Source: Moringa oleifera
Lineage: Eukaryota > Streptophyta > Magnoliopsida > Brassicales > Moringaceae
Length of the DNA: 64,000 nt
Direction: 5' to 3'
Assembly: GCA_021397835.1 (NCBI GenBank)
Contig: JAJFZO010000407.1
Location: 4,402,001-4,466,000 of the forward strand
The translations under genes and the position numbers were made by a program. Every line of letters starts with the position of its first letter. Position 1 is the stretch's first letter. Positions 41,786 through 53,942 of this stretch are shown one piece after another. The notes beneath the pieces were generated by a model. That model was not told where the DNA came from, made no database searches, and worked only from the letters and a program-made list of their open reading frames with translations.

Positions 41786-42558
41786 TTAATCATGGACAAT
41801 GGAGTGGATCAGAATCGAAGCTTCGTCTGTTGTTGGAGCTGCATCATCTGGTTTTTCAGAACAAAGAAGAAACTCATTAAACTCTGCAAGACGATCCTGA
41901 ACGTGATATTATATGGCAAGCACAAGGTGGCTGAAACACTGGGAGAGTTAACAGGATTTCTACCTGGAAAAGATGCTGGCAAGTGAGAAACAATGTTGTC
42001 GATGATACTTCCTTCACCTTCATCTTCAGTCTTCACTGGTTCATGATTTTCAGCAGTCTTAGCTGTCCTTTGATCTTCCTTGGGCTGCTCATCTCCTGTT
42101 GCTGCACCTTCCCTGTGGTTAAAGAAGTTGGAGATGATATTGAGGATGGGTCCTCCTCCAACTTCACTCACACCCACATCCTCCTCTGATCTAGAGCGAC
42201 CAGTTCCAGTTCTGACCCCATCTCCAGCTTCAAAGCCTGCAACTTTCTCCTCATTCTCTCTTGCTTTTGGACTTGCAGGAGAGACCAAGTTAGAGAGAAG
42301 ATTGCTTAAAAGCCCACCTACCTTCTCTTCGTCTTTCGCTGCCCTGACGGTTGCCGGCTTCTGGAGTTCTTGCTCCTTTTCTTCATCAGCTTGGCCGGCA
42401 GAGACCAAGCTGGAGATGAGATGATTTATTAATCCACTTTCTCTCTCTTCTCCTCTGGATTCAACATCCTTGTTGTCATCCTCTTGTTTGGCTTCTCCTT
42501 TTGCACTGGGATTTACTGGATGCAACAAGCTTTCAGCTTCTGGTACACCATCTTCCAT
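41786..42558 (-). CDS. Unrecognised acidic plant protein with repeated amphipathic motifs
   Basis: I do not recognise a named family. Two exons fit best: 41964-42558 (start MEDGVPEAES) and 41786-41883, joined in phase 1 across an 80-base GT-AG intron (donor CAG|GTAGAA, acceptor TTGCAG). The product is 230 residues. It is rich in Glu, Lys, Asp and Ser. Between acidic linkers a short motif recurs: SGLINHLISSLVS, GGLLSNLLSNLVSP, GPILNIISNFF, GSIIDNIVSHLP and, after the intron, ASILIHSIVHD at the very end. The pattern is small residue, two aliphatics, two variable, two aliphatics, Ser/Asn, which would form short amphipathic helices. There is no signal peptide or membrane segment. Function unknown. 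Reading through the intron instead would give a hydrophobic tail and a stop at 41809, which is less plausible. Confidence 0.65.
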
Positions 42559-43356
42559 CTTTCTTTCTCTCTCTAACACCTTTTGGGAGTTACCGCATGA
42601 ATACTGCTTGTGATAGAACATTCGAGCGAAGCAGAGAAGATAGGAGTCCTTCTACCGAGAACTTATTAAGTGGGATGCCTCGGTTTTCTTACACGTGGTG
42701 CTCATCAGCCACTAATACAAAGAGATGTGTTGCCTTGTTGCAACTTTTGGTAATTTCGAGACAAGGTCGGTGTCAGATGTCCCCTCCTGAAATACTCTCC
42801 CTAGTTCCAGGTAAATTCGCCATCACAAACCTGGTTCTTTTTATTTTTAAATTCTACAAGGTCGGTGTCATGTTCTCCGGATTTCCAGCCAATGACAGGT
42901 TCCAGTTTCATCTATCAACAACATAGCATGGGAAGAAAAATACCTGGGTATTGCTTGAGAAACCTGTTCTGAAAACATTATAAGAATGGCTTTGAAGAAC
43001 AAAGTAATGTACATAGATAGATCTATCAGGCAAGAGCAGAATCCATATGATTTTCATGGGCTACCGTCTTGTCCTGTTGTCCTGTTCCAGGAGGACCATG
43101 AGAAAGAACGTGAAAAAAGAGACAACTTAAGCTTCAGTAAGGCTGACAGCAGGTTAATATTAAACCCACAATTTCAGAAATGTCTTCCTAAAAACTGCTA
43201 GTTTGAGGAGCCAAAAACTATCTATAATTTGCAATCATGAACCTGATTCTTCATCATACAGAAGTTGCAAGTTGTGAGAAGGCATTACAACATTGAAGCT
43301 GGTGGTTACAAGGGCATTATCATGCAGTCAGTCAGCAGAACTTGACGATCATGATG
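42559..43356. other. Spacer between the amphipathic-motif gene and TIC56
   Basis: Contains the 5' flank of the amphipathic-motif gene and the 3' flank of TIC56. The frame at 42501-42926 on the + strand overlaps the coding exon in antisense and has no domain. Confidence 0.45.
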
Positions 43357-46300
43357 CTATGGATCATTCTTAATTTCACCATATAAGGCTCTGTCCTCAG
43401 CTCTTTTCTGTTCCTCTCTCCTCTGCTTCCGCCTAGCGTTCCTTGCAGCAGCATCAGCCTCAACTTTCTCCATTACAGTGCGGAAACCAGGGATTGTGCG
43501 CTCCAGTTTGTCGTAAACACGGGTACTAAGGTTGAAGAAAATCCGAAACAATCTCTGCAGGAATATAAAAGGAAGCAACTCACTTGAGAAGCATGCAATG
43601 ATCCCATACAGAATTCTCACTAAAGCATTACCAAGGAAATAAAGAGTTCTATAGAAAACGTGGAACAGGTTCTGTAACAATGAAAAGCTCCTCAGAAAAT
43701 CCTCACAGGTCATTTGTTATCTTTCTTGTTTATTCTTATGATGTTTCAATCAATCGGACCAAGTGACTTTTTGCTTAAGTCAACTTTTTTTTTTCTTCAT
43801 AAGATTAGTGACAAGAAACATTCATTTACATTTGTAATGAAGTTAAACAAAACTAGTGAATTAAAGCAAGCTAAAATTTGAAAGAAAAATCCAAATTAAA
43901 ATGCGATACTGTACCATAACGTCCTTGTTCCAATGCCTTATGTAAGGAGGACCTGTTGTGTAGGAACCAAGAGGTTCACGGTACCACTCTCCACCATAGG
44001 TGATCTGATCCATAGCTTGCTCGACACTTAGAACTTCCCATGGCCTTAACCCGGGGATAGCTTTAGCCAGTTGGAGCCTGTCAGAAGACCAAAATAAAGA
44101 CATCATAGTCTATCATAGTCATAAACCTTTTCAAACATGCAAAACTTTTTCCAAACCAACAGGAAGTTGAGAGATATTAACAGAGACTGCCATTCAGTAA
44201 TAGGAGGTGGTATCAAACATAGAATACCTGAGATCTTTTGGAATGTATTTATTTGGCATGTGGTCAGATTCCAAAATTGTTGTCAATTCAGAGCCACTGG
44301 CCCAAAGAAAAAGGGCATGACTAGGAGTTCTAACTCCGGGCCAAACACCGTCATTAGCTTCCAATACTGCTAAATCACGTCTCTTGCTCTCTATAGCTTC
44401 TTGTTGGAGCTCCTTATAGGTTTTCTTTTCAAATCCCTTAAGAGGGACCCAAGGAGGTATACCTTTCTGAAGTTTATGAAGGAAGGCTGTTGCTGCAGCA
44501 CCAAGCCTAACTGAAGATCCCGACAGCAAGACAAGTTTCAATTAAATTAAACACAATGATTGACCTTTATAGATGCTTTACAAGATAACAGGCTTCCGAC
44601 AGACCAAGAAAGAAACTAGTTTATTTCTTCAAAGTGCAAAGGTACCAAGCCCATGTCACCTCTGATCTCTATAAGGATTGGGAGAAGGGGCATATAATGC
44701 ATCTTCACAACGTACTTTGACATCCAAATTTCCCGTTGCCCCCCAGTTTAACAAATGATATTATCAATATTGTTAAAGAAATGATGTCACCAAATACGTA
44801 GAGAGGTACAATGTACATAAACATAAAGGTGCTCAGCAGACAGTCTCCCCTGGCCAAAACTATTTCAACATTTCCATGTTATCAACCAGATGCATGGAAT
44901 GAATTGCCATAATCATGTGTAGATATCTGTTTCCCAGAGAATCTTATCAAAGTTTGGTTATATCTGCCCACTTACAGGTATATGTTGGTCCAAATTGATA
45001 ACAATACCACTAAATATGTAATACATACCATTGATGAAAGCAGGAAGACTATATCAGAAATGCAGTCTCACAAAGTAGTCCTGGGGTTAGCTAACTATAC
45101 ATGAACCAATGAAAAGTAAGAAAGGCATATCCAACGAACCTTCCCAAGTGGCAATTGCAGGCTCTAAGCCATAAACCATGTGAATTGGTGCCCATTCATC
45201 CATGTCCTCACCCCAGATGAAAGTATTTCTATCAATAATTCCAGCACCCCAAGCAGTCTTAAGGGTTATGAGTTCCAATGGACCTCGAGTACGACCCAAG
45301 CGATCCTTATAGAACCAACCACCACTCCGCATGATAACTAATATCAGTAGACAACAACAATTTAAGATAATAAACAACAGAAACAATCTAGATAGTGGAA
45401 ACCAGCTGATAAATTATTGTATCTAAACTACACAGTACCTACAAATGCATACGAAACTAAAGATAATTTTAGGCGTTGACAAAGGTTCAAATGGCCACTA
45501 GTTCAATGAAAAAACTGCTGCCAACTCAAATGCATTATGACACCACAATGCACTACCGTTTCAGATAAGCAGTCAACCACTGAAGACAAATGGAAAGCGT
45601 CCTTTAAACCAATTTACCAGGTAAATTCAACTAGATACTTCGTTAACACCGACTTACAGTCATAGTAACGCTTCTCCAGCCGCTTGTACCCGATAGCCTG
45701 AGCAACATCAATGGGCCGGCCTGGAGGATATGGCCGCTGCCGGAAGCCCCAGAGTCCGAAGAAAAATTGCCTGGCAAAATCCCAAAACTTGTCATCGCTT
45801 TCTTTCCTCGTCTTTATCGCTTTCCTTGGCATAGGCCTCCCGTCGGGCCCAGGCACGTGCGGCAACGCCTGCCACAGCTTCTTGTCCTCCTTCCTGAACG
45901 GAGTATCGTTCCCCTTGAGTTCCATTTCATTGATCTGGTCCGCAATCTCCTCGGCCCGGGCGAGGAACTGGACCACCGGACTAGCCCGGAACTCTTCCCA
46001 CCATTTCTCGTTCTCTTTTATTTCCTCTTCAGTTGGGTTCTCTTTCTTTTCGAATATCGGGTCTTCGTTTAGGATCTTTTCGACTTCTGGGGTGTGTCTA
46101 TAATCGGGCAAGTTCTCGCATTCCCAGAAGAACTGGTCAGCTAATTGCATGTATGGACCAGGTTTCCCAGGCTCCTGCTCGATTTTCTTAGGACGCCTGA
46201 AGAGTTTCGAGAGGCTTGTAGAAGCAAAACCCGGGCTGCCGCTGGTGGGCGTTCTGGCTAAGAATGATTCGCTTTGTGAGAGGAGATTGATGGCCGGAAT

Positions 46301-46357
46301 TGGATTCGGAGGCTTCTCGAACCAGTTTTGGAATGGGTTAAAATTGATCGAAGCCAT
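43357..46357 (-). CDS. TIC56: TIC56, component of the chloroplast inner-envelope translocon
   Basis: TIC56 belongs to the 1-MDa TIC complex (with TIC20, TIC100, TIC214) described for plastid protein import, and has also been linked to plastid ribosome assembly. Exon 1 (45658-46357) starts at MASINFN; a frame extends slightly upstream but without an ATG. It encodes a Glu/Lys-rich region with FFWECENLPDYRHTPEVEKI. The next exon, entered in phase 1 after GATATTAG, carries the GYF-like block GGWFYKDRLGRTRGP ... WGEDMDEWAPI. Later exons carry PPWVPLKGFEKKTYKELQQE, WEVLSVEQAMDQITYGGEWY and the basic C-terminus RNARRKQRREEQKRAEDRAL ending at 43357. By recall this is At5g01590, next to FER1 in Arabidopsis. 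No breaks were seen. Confidence 0.92.
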
Positions 46358-46543
46358 TGACAAACCTCAGGATCCTTTTTCTATTTTCTTTGTAGAGGGA
46401 CACTTGACGTTCAAGGTTTAGGGTTTTGTCCTGGGCAGAGAGAAAACTCGGATAGAGGTTTAAAAATGGAGCTGAGTCAGTAGCAAAGGACTGAACTTTT
46501 CGCGAGGAGATAGGGAGGAGGATGCCAGGATCAAGGCCTAAAT

Positions 46544-46611
46544 TGGGCCATAAAAGAGTTAGGACTAAGATAATTCTGTCTAAGCCTGTAAACCGTACCC
46601 GGTCTGGCCCA
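46544..46611 (-). promoter_or_regulatory. Site II motifs upstream of TIC56
   Basis: TGGGCC at 46544-46549 and its complement at 46606-46611 lie 190-255 bases before the TIC56 start codon. TGGGCC/T elements are common in promoters of plant genes for organelle and ribosome biogenesis. Motif evidence only. Confidence 0.4.
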
Positions 46612-47786
46612 AAAGATAACCCTACATTCTATTTTGACAATCAAAAAAAGTGAGAAAAGAAGTAACTTTAAATGAAAAAAGAAGTGAACTTTAAATGTTA
46701 AAAAAAAGTTCTTGAAATTAAAATATACACAACCATATTACTGAAAACCCATCTTTCTACGTCAAAGGGCATTGAGATGTAAGTGATATAAATTCATTTC
46801 ATCCCTTCGTATACTTTAGCATAGAATCTGAAAAGATTTGTAAAGGTCATAACCATATAAGAAAATTGTACCTGGAGCACATTGGGTTGATGATGCCAAA
46901 GTCACTGCACTTATTTTCTTTGATGCGATACTTCCTGAACGAATCCTGAACATGTAAAGAAACTTGCTGCAGATAGGAAGTGAGTATCTTGCTCAGGGCA
47001 ACCCTGTGTAAGTTCTTTATGTCAGGTTAAGGCCTGCAGTTTAGGTTATGCCATTGGACCAGGTGAGAACTAAGCAGAAGTAAAGGTGCAATCATGCAGA
47101 CAACAAACAAACTGAAACAAATGAATGAGATAGATCTGTAATATGAAAAGAAGTCAGAGGATTGGTAATATTTTCCAAAAAAAATTTCTGTTTGGTCAGC
47201 ACCAGAAACATGATTTCCTGAGGCCCCCTGGTAGGACCTTCTATTTCTTTTGGTGGACTTATCTTCCCTACAAGTTAAAAGTTGGTCCATTATTGATATT
47301 CCTGACACTTTATCCGGTTCTTCCTTGTTTGATGCTTAGAAACACAAAAGAAAAGGTTTCTTTTTTTCTTTTTTTTTTTTCGCATATCAAACATCCAAAG
47401 CCCATTATTGGATTAAAGATTTGAAACCAAATGTTCTTCTTTGACAGTCGAATAAACCGTTTTCAACTATTTTGGGGTGAAGGCCTGTCTCCAAGAACTG
47501 CAAGTTTCAACTAAGAATTTGCAGCATGGGCATCCATGCCATAACAAAGCAGACTCACAGTACCTCATAAAGTAAAAGTAAGACTGAAAAGAGAAGGGGA
47601 AAAAGTAAAGGAATATATTGATAAAGAGAATGGAATTCATGAAGTGACTGTCACTAACCAAAAGAAAAGCCGTGGCTGCTTACTAGGCTTCGTGGAGACG
47701 TTGAACTAAAGAGGTATTGCAAATTATACATTCTGCACTCACAGCAGCAGGGGTTCCGAAGAAGCTTTTGCGCTCATATTGGAAGA
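46612..47786. other. Intergenic region between TIC56 and the GILT array
   Basis: Divergent promoter region of about 1.2 kb. Open frames here are short and have no domain. Confidence 0.5.
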
Positions 47787-48969
47787 ATGGCCTCTGACCG
47801 AATCTTGACTGTCTTCCTTGTGACTTCTGCATTCTTCCTCCTCATATCTCCATCTTGTAGCCAAAAAGTTACTGTGTCTCTTTATTACGAATCTCTGTGT
47901 CCGTATTGTGCAGATTTCATAGTGAACCATCTGGTGAAGGTATTTGAGGAGGGACTTATTTCCATAGTCAATCTCAGGTTGGTCCCATGGGGCAACTCTC
48001 TGATCAAGCCTGATGGTACTATTATTTGCCAGGTGATTTGTTTACCTTCATATTCATCTGGGTTTGCTTGAATTCATTTCTTCTTCTTGTTTTTCTGTCT
48101 GTGATTGTGTGTCTTTCTTTGCAGCACGGCCCAGCTGAATGCTTCCTGAACACTGTTGATGCATGTGCTATCAACATGTACCCTGAAGTGGTGAGCCTTC
48201 CCCTTTTGTAATCCTTAAAGAAATTGGAGATTTACCCTAAAATTTCTGCCACAATTAGCCAAGAAAATAAGTACATTTAGTTGCTGCAACCATTTTTTCT
48301 TGTCAAAAGAATCTATACTTTCTGTGCTCGGAAAGGGAAATGCTGGTCTTATGGTTTCTCTTGAAGAGAAAAAGAAATATGCAGCTGATCTTTTCTGATA
48401 CAGGAAAGTCACTTCAGATTTATCTACTGCACAGAGAGACTAGCCTTGGAGAACAAGGTCAGTGAGTGGATTAGCTGTCTTGCACAGGCTGGGTTGGGTC
48501 AAGGACCCGTTGATAATTGCTATAGAAATGGTCATGGGAAAGCGGTTAGTCTTACAATCTGCTCCTCTCATTCTGAGCTGTGCATTTTCTGTCATTTTCG
48601 TGGATTTTCTTTGCTTCCATGAGTCCAACAATGGTTTCATAATGCTATGCAGCTTGAACAGGCATATGCTGCTGAAACTGCACAGCTTACTCCCCCACAT
48701 ATATTTGTTCCATGGCTTGTTGTGAACAATCAACCACTACAGCAGGTTTGTCCTTGGCTTAAAGCAATTCCTTCCATTTCCTTTCAAAGTTTAAACATTA
48801 TTTTTGTTGATTCATTCAGGACTACAAGAACTTTGTAAGATATGTCTGCAATGCTTATCGAGGCACCAAATTACCAGAGGCTTGCCAGGTACTTCCACAG
48901 AGGAACAATTCACTGGAAAGTCCAATTTCAGTGAATGCAGTTTGCTATGCTAGTAAAGCAAACAATTAG
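47787..48969 (+). CDS. GILT: GILT-family thiol reductase, copy 1 (OSH1-like)
   Basis: GILT proteins are secreted or lysosomal/vacuolar thiol reductases with a thioredoxin-like CxxC site. The Arabidopsis member OSH1 affects O-acetylserine levels. This copy has a signal peptide (about residues 5-22), then [14 protein letters not shown] with an intact CPYC site at 47898-47909, and RLVPWGN. There are five exons: 47787-48032, one from about 48125 (HGPAECFLNTVDAC), one from about 48404 (FRFIYCTE), one from about 48651 (FVPWLVVNNQPLQQ) and the last from about 48821 to TAG at 48969. The GILT signature CQHGxxECxxNxxxxC is complete across exons 1 and 2. All joins are phase 0 with GT-AG sites, so it should be functional. 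Confidence 0.92.
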
Positions 48970-49928
48970 CAAAGGCAAAGAAGATTTCAAGATCAGCATA
49001 AATTTTGTGAATGGCATGAAGAGAATGGAACCTTATGATAGCTGATTCTAGCTAGGATGTCGTTCTCGGAAAATGCTAACATATTATTCCTTTGTGAAGC
49101 ATATCTGAGAAAAAAGTGATGAAACTAGTGATTTGGATTCTAGCCTGCAAGCTGCTCATGCTTATATTTTGAGGCCAAAGCCTCCAAGATTATTCAAGTA
49201 TGTTTCTCAACTGAAATACTATAACAATCTATGTAGAAAAGCAGTTTGCAAGGTAAATTCAAGTAGTTGAATTCATTTTTTCAAGGTTTGGGTGGTTCTT
49301 CATCACAACTTCTTGGTGTTAGATCATCTTAATAGAGTTGCCAGACTAGGTTACAGATTCGATTGGTGGAGACGGGTGATCAGGTCCCAAGCTGACTGAA
49401 GCTAAAGATGGTTTTTCTGATTATCTTCCACATGAATTTATCAACGAATAGAAGTTCGAAGATTTCTTCAATTGGAATGTAAATTGTGTTGGATGCCCTT
49501 CAGCAAGAAATTATATCAGAATACCAAAGTAGCAAATATGACTGCTAGGATAGTCATTTTTGTTTGCATTGAATGGTATATTAAGGTCCCCAACAAGATC
49601 ATGATGCATAAAAACTCATTATCTGCTAAGTCAAGAGGCCTGCAGAACCAAAAAAGCGTCAAATTCATCCAAGCTTCTGCTATAAACCTCAGTCCATTAA
49701 TGGCTGGTTCATGAATTACAGCACATAGAAAGCAATAACAACCTGCAAAGATTGAGGAATGTGAATACCACAGAAAAGTTTGACAGAGTGACCAACAGTA
49801 CAGTGTCATTACTGAGCATAAACACAAGGGCATTGTTGACCTATGAAGAGTTTCTTGAGCCATATATATTAACACATGAATACTTGCCAAGCTGCCTCAG
49901 TATACTATACAGCTTTATGCTCTTGATC
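48970..49928. other. Spacer between GILT copies 1 and 2
   Basis: No gene seen. A frame overlapping the start of copy 2 has no extra domain. Confidence 0.5.
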
Positions 49929-51547
49929 ATGGCTCCTTGTAACTTACTCTTTAACCTTGTCACCATTGCTGCAGGACTCTTCTTCATATCTGCGGCTCAT
50001 GATTTTCCTTCTCAGCTCAACTTTGATGCTGATGAGGTTTCATTAGTTGAAGATTCTGAGAAAGTTAATGTCACTCTTTACTATGAATCTCTATCCCCTA
50101 ATTCTGAAGATTTCATGTTTGAGTATCTTACATTACCTTTCCAGAATCATCTCATCAACATCATCAATTTTAGGCTTGTCCCATGGGGAAATGCTCATGT
50201 CAACAAATCTAACAATGGCTTTGTTTGTGAGGTGAAGATTTGCCTGAAGTAATTCATTTGATCTTAATTTGCTTTACATTAAGCCTGGATCTTTACACAG
50301 TTCAGAAGTGATTTTGCACATGAGGCAGAGTTCACACAAGATACAATGCCAGAATGAATTTATTAGTCTTCTTAATTCCATCTAGCAGGATCTGTTTGAT
50401 TTAATCTCCTTAAATGTTGCAAGGAATATACAATGCCATTTGTTTGGTTTCTGAGAAAATTTTCACAGCAGGAAAAGTAAATTAGAGGGTGAACATCATT
50501 TCTTTGACTAAATATGAAACTTTCTGGACAGTCGCTCTTTGCTCTTTTCCCCACCTCAAGGAATTTTGAGCCAATTCATGTAAGATCAAAACATCATCTG
50601 CATCCAAGAGATCAGTTTTCAGCACACTTTTAGGTCCAATATAGCCAAAAGTGTGGGAGGTACTCATTTTCCAGGAAAAGCTAGCTGGAAATGTGAAGCT
50701 TCACATTGGTTTGTTTTAATTGTGATACTAATACTCACCAAATTTTGCAGTATGGCCCTGACGAATGTGTTATAAATACAGTTGAAGCCTGTGCTATCGA
50801 TGTCTGGAAGAATGGGGTAAACACTTGCTTTGTTTTTTTTTTCCCCAAATGGCTAGATCATTAAGTGCATTCTGCTTAGATATTTTATCAATTGAAAACT
50901 TATCTTTCACCGAATGCATAGAGTTTCTAGCCCTTCAAGGAAGGGAGAAGGAGTGGACATCCTGTTTCATGTACAATAGTTTGCCTGAGGAACCGATTTC
51001 AGATTGCTACAAGAGTGGAAAGGGAACAAAGGCTAGTTTCAGCTTCTCATTCTATTAATTTTACTATCAATTCTATTGGCATTGGTTCATGATCATTTGC
51101 TGCAATCCGGAAAAATGAAATCATTCATTACCAACAAGAAATCTTCCTAGATTCAGAATTAAAAACTATTCTTTCTTTCTGTGCAGCTTGAACTTGCATA
51201 CAGAGATGAAACTTCTCGTCTGAATCCACCTCTTACATTTGTACCATGGGTTGTTGTAAATAATCAGCCCCTTAGAGAAGTAATTCCATGATGAACTTAT
51301 ATTCACCTTTTGCTATCTCACTTTTTCTGAAACTTCAACTTTGGTTTATCAGGACTATAAAAATTTTCAAGCCTATGTCTGCAAGGCATACAAAGGCAAA
51401 ACTATACCTGATGCCTGCAAATCACTTAAGCTAAATGCCAACTCCACCAGGAAGGCAGATCCAATCAACCTTGTTAGCAGTTCCGGTAAAGCAGATGTTT
51501 CACACAATGAGCAAGGAAATTTCCAGGATCAACAGAAGCATGGATGA
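49929..51547 (+). pseudogene. GILT: GILT-family protein, copy 2, active site lost and gene probably decayed
   Basis: The five-exon layout of the GILT genes is recognisable. Exon 1 (49929-50231) has a signal peptide, VNVTLYYESLSPNS and RLVPWGN. The CxxC site is replaced by SPNS (50094-50105), so both redox cysteines are gone. The CQHG part of the signature reads CE-YG. Exon 2 (YGPDECVINTVEAC) is intact. Exon 3 has the expected end (EEPISDCYKSGKG), but its only plausible acceptor (TTAG at 50876-50879) gives the wrong phase and a quick stop, and its donor is GC instead of GT (51032). Exons 4 and 5 are open to the stop at 51547. It may be a pseudogene, or a diverged gene using different splice sites; RNA would decide. 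Confidence 0.65.
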
Positions 51548-52628
51548 AGTAGCTTGGCCATATGCCTATCATGCCCAATTCACTAGTATCACTACATATC
51601 AAATAATGAGGCACATCATTATGTAAAATAGTATAGTTTTTAGAGCACAAGCGACATAATTTACTATGGTTATGTGAGTGTTTGAATAAAATGCTACTCT
51701 GGTTAATCGCATAAGTTTCCGGTATTCCTTCTTGATTCCCTGGCATGGATGGAAATTTCCAGATGGATCTACATTTAGTCCTTAATGGCTGCTTCTGAAT
51801 AGAAAGTTCAGCTTTTGTTTAAGCTTTCTGAACTGTGGATTCTGCTTTCCAATGAAAATTATATGCAATAGACCAAGATTAGAAGAAAGAAGAAAACAGA
51901 TGAAAGGTTCAACTAATGCACATGAAACTAGATGGAAACAAAGCAAGATGTCAGCCTTAATCCATAATTTTACTGATCACTGGAGAAAAAGTTTTCAGAT
52001 TATGATTCGTTCTTGTTGACTGAAACAAGAAAGTAAGAACACTATGAAAAGGTATACATGTTCTTACAGCTCATGATCTTAATTTTACAATCAACTTGCA
52101 AGATAAGTGGATTCCAAAAATGGGTAGGTGTGGAAAACCATGACTGATCAAACCATTAAAGGAATAAACTAAAAGAATGCTTTTCTGATAGCGAGGCAGC
52201 ATTAAGGCATTCAAATTCTGACCAGACAAGCCTTGCTGTCCTTCAAAACTGCTCTATCAACTTGAAGCTGTAGTGGATGTTACAGCATTAAAGCTCTTGA
52301 AGCTTTTTCTACTTTTGGTTGGTTTAGCATGACAGACGAATTGATTAACAAGTCTAAAATTGGACACAACCTTCGAATGAATCCTATCATTCAACTCTTT
52401 TTGCTATAGAGAAGAATCAACCAGCTACAACCAACAAGTTGTGTAGTCATTCATATGGAAAAGTAACAGACTGGAAAGATATACAGAAGAAGAAATAAAA
52501 CAACCATTCATCCTTTTCTTATGCAATATAAACTAATAACATATTATAGTCTCACAAGAGCACCATATATGAACCTTCACTAACATGCAAGCTTCAATGC
52601 AACACATACAATTAAGCTCTGAATAGAA
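51548..52628. other. Spacer between GILT copies 2 and 3
   Basis: AT-rich spacer, no gene seen. Confidence 0.5.
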
Positions 52629-53942
52629 ATGGCTTATGCTCAGATGCTCTCGCTCTCTCTTCTCCCTTCTATGTTGCTCATGTGCATATCTCCTTCCAGC
52701 TCCTATTCGTATAACAGTACAGTTAAGCTTCCACATTGCAGTGATTGTGGCAGCGATGAGAAAGTTAATGTGTCTCTGTACTATGATACTATGTGTCCAG
52801 CGTCTGCTGCTTTCATTGCATATGATCTATTAGAGCTCTTCCAGAACAATTTCACTAGCACTGTTAATCTGAGGTTGGTACCCTGGGGCAATGCTCGTTT
52901 AGGACCTAACAAGACCATCACCTGCCAGATCTCATTTCTATAGAATCCTCACTGATGATCTTCTTCTGTTTTGGATCTATATAACCCATTTTATTTATAT
53001 AGCACTTGTTTTAATATGTTGTGTACCAAAATTTGCAGCATGGGGAAGATGAGTGTTACTTCAATACCATTGAAGCCTGCACCATCAATGTCTGGCCTGA
53101 TGTGGTAATACTTGCTTGCTTTACTGGTTAAATGCAAGAATACATTCATTAGTACCTGTGAAAACTGTATTTGCCATTTTCAATCTTGCCTTATTGTATG
53201 CTCACTTCAGGATGATCTCCCCTGTTTTCACCGTATCCCAGTGAAAACTAGTATACTAAGAAAAATGATGAAGTAATGGGGAGAGGTTGGCAAAATCTAC
53301 ATTTTTGTATGAGATTTTTTCTTTTGACTTTGTGCAGAAAAAACATTTAGACTTCATTGCCTGCATGGAGGTTGTAATTGTTAAAGGCCTGCCTTATAAG
53401 GCAAGGGAAGATGTGTGGAAAATCTGTGCTCAGATGCTGAAGTTGCCTTACAGACCCATTACAGATTGCTCCGATGGCAGACATGGAAGACAGGTTTCCT
53501 CCATCTACCTCTTCAATTTAACATTGAAATACGAGAGCATGAACATGTTTTCATGGCTTGATCTAACGTTGAAAGTAAATTCATTGAATGTCAAATGAGT
53601 TGCAGCTTGAGCTAAAATATGCTAATGAAACGGCGCATCTGCATCCACCCCATGCCTTTGTTCCCTGGCTACTCGTAGATAATGAAACACTTAGGGGTGT
53701 AAGTACACAATCTGTCTGATCTTACAGTCTCTTTCACTGTAGCTATCTGAATTAGTTAACTTCTTTTGATGCAGAACTACACAGATGTTGCAGCTTATAT
53801 CTGCAAGGCTTACAAAGGTGACAACGCACCAGAGGTCTGCAAGAACCCACCACCGACCAAGAACAAGGCCAGTTCAGGCCTGTGCTATGCAATTAAGGAA
53901 TTAAGCACAGAACCAATGCCACCAGACTTTCTGGTTCATTAA
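52629..53942 (+). CDS. GILT: GILT-family protein, copy 3, CxxS active site and damaged first donor
   Basis: Five exons align with the other GILT copies. Exon 1 (52629-52928) has a signal peptide, VNVSLYYDTMCPAS and RLVPWGN. The active site is CPAS (52794-52805), so the second redox cysteine is Ser. The other exons begin near 53040 (HGEDECYFNTIEAC, signature intact), 53338 (HLDFIACME), 53605 (FVPWLLVDNETL) and 53775, ending in TAA at 53942. At the end of exon 1 the expected GT donor reads AT (CCAG|ATCTCA), and read-through meets a stop a few codons later. Exons 2-5 are open and in frame, so the gene is either recently disabled or spliced unusually. If expressed, a CxxS form could bind but not release thiol substrates efficiently. 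Confidence 0.7.

Noticed and set aside
41809..42621. Unspliced 270-codon reading of the amphipathic-motif gene
   Set aside because: Start at 42558 fits better, and the C-terminal hydrophobic tail lies in a predicted intron; splicing restores a fifth motif copy.
45711..46103. 130-codon frame on the + strand
   Set aside because: Antisense of TIC56 exon 1.
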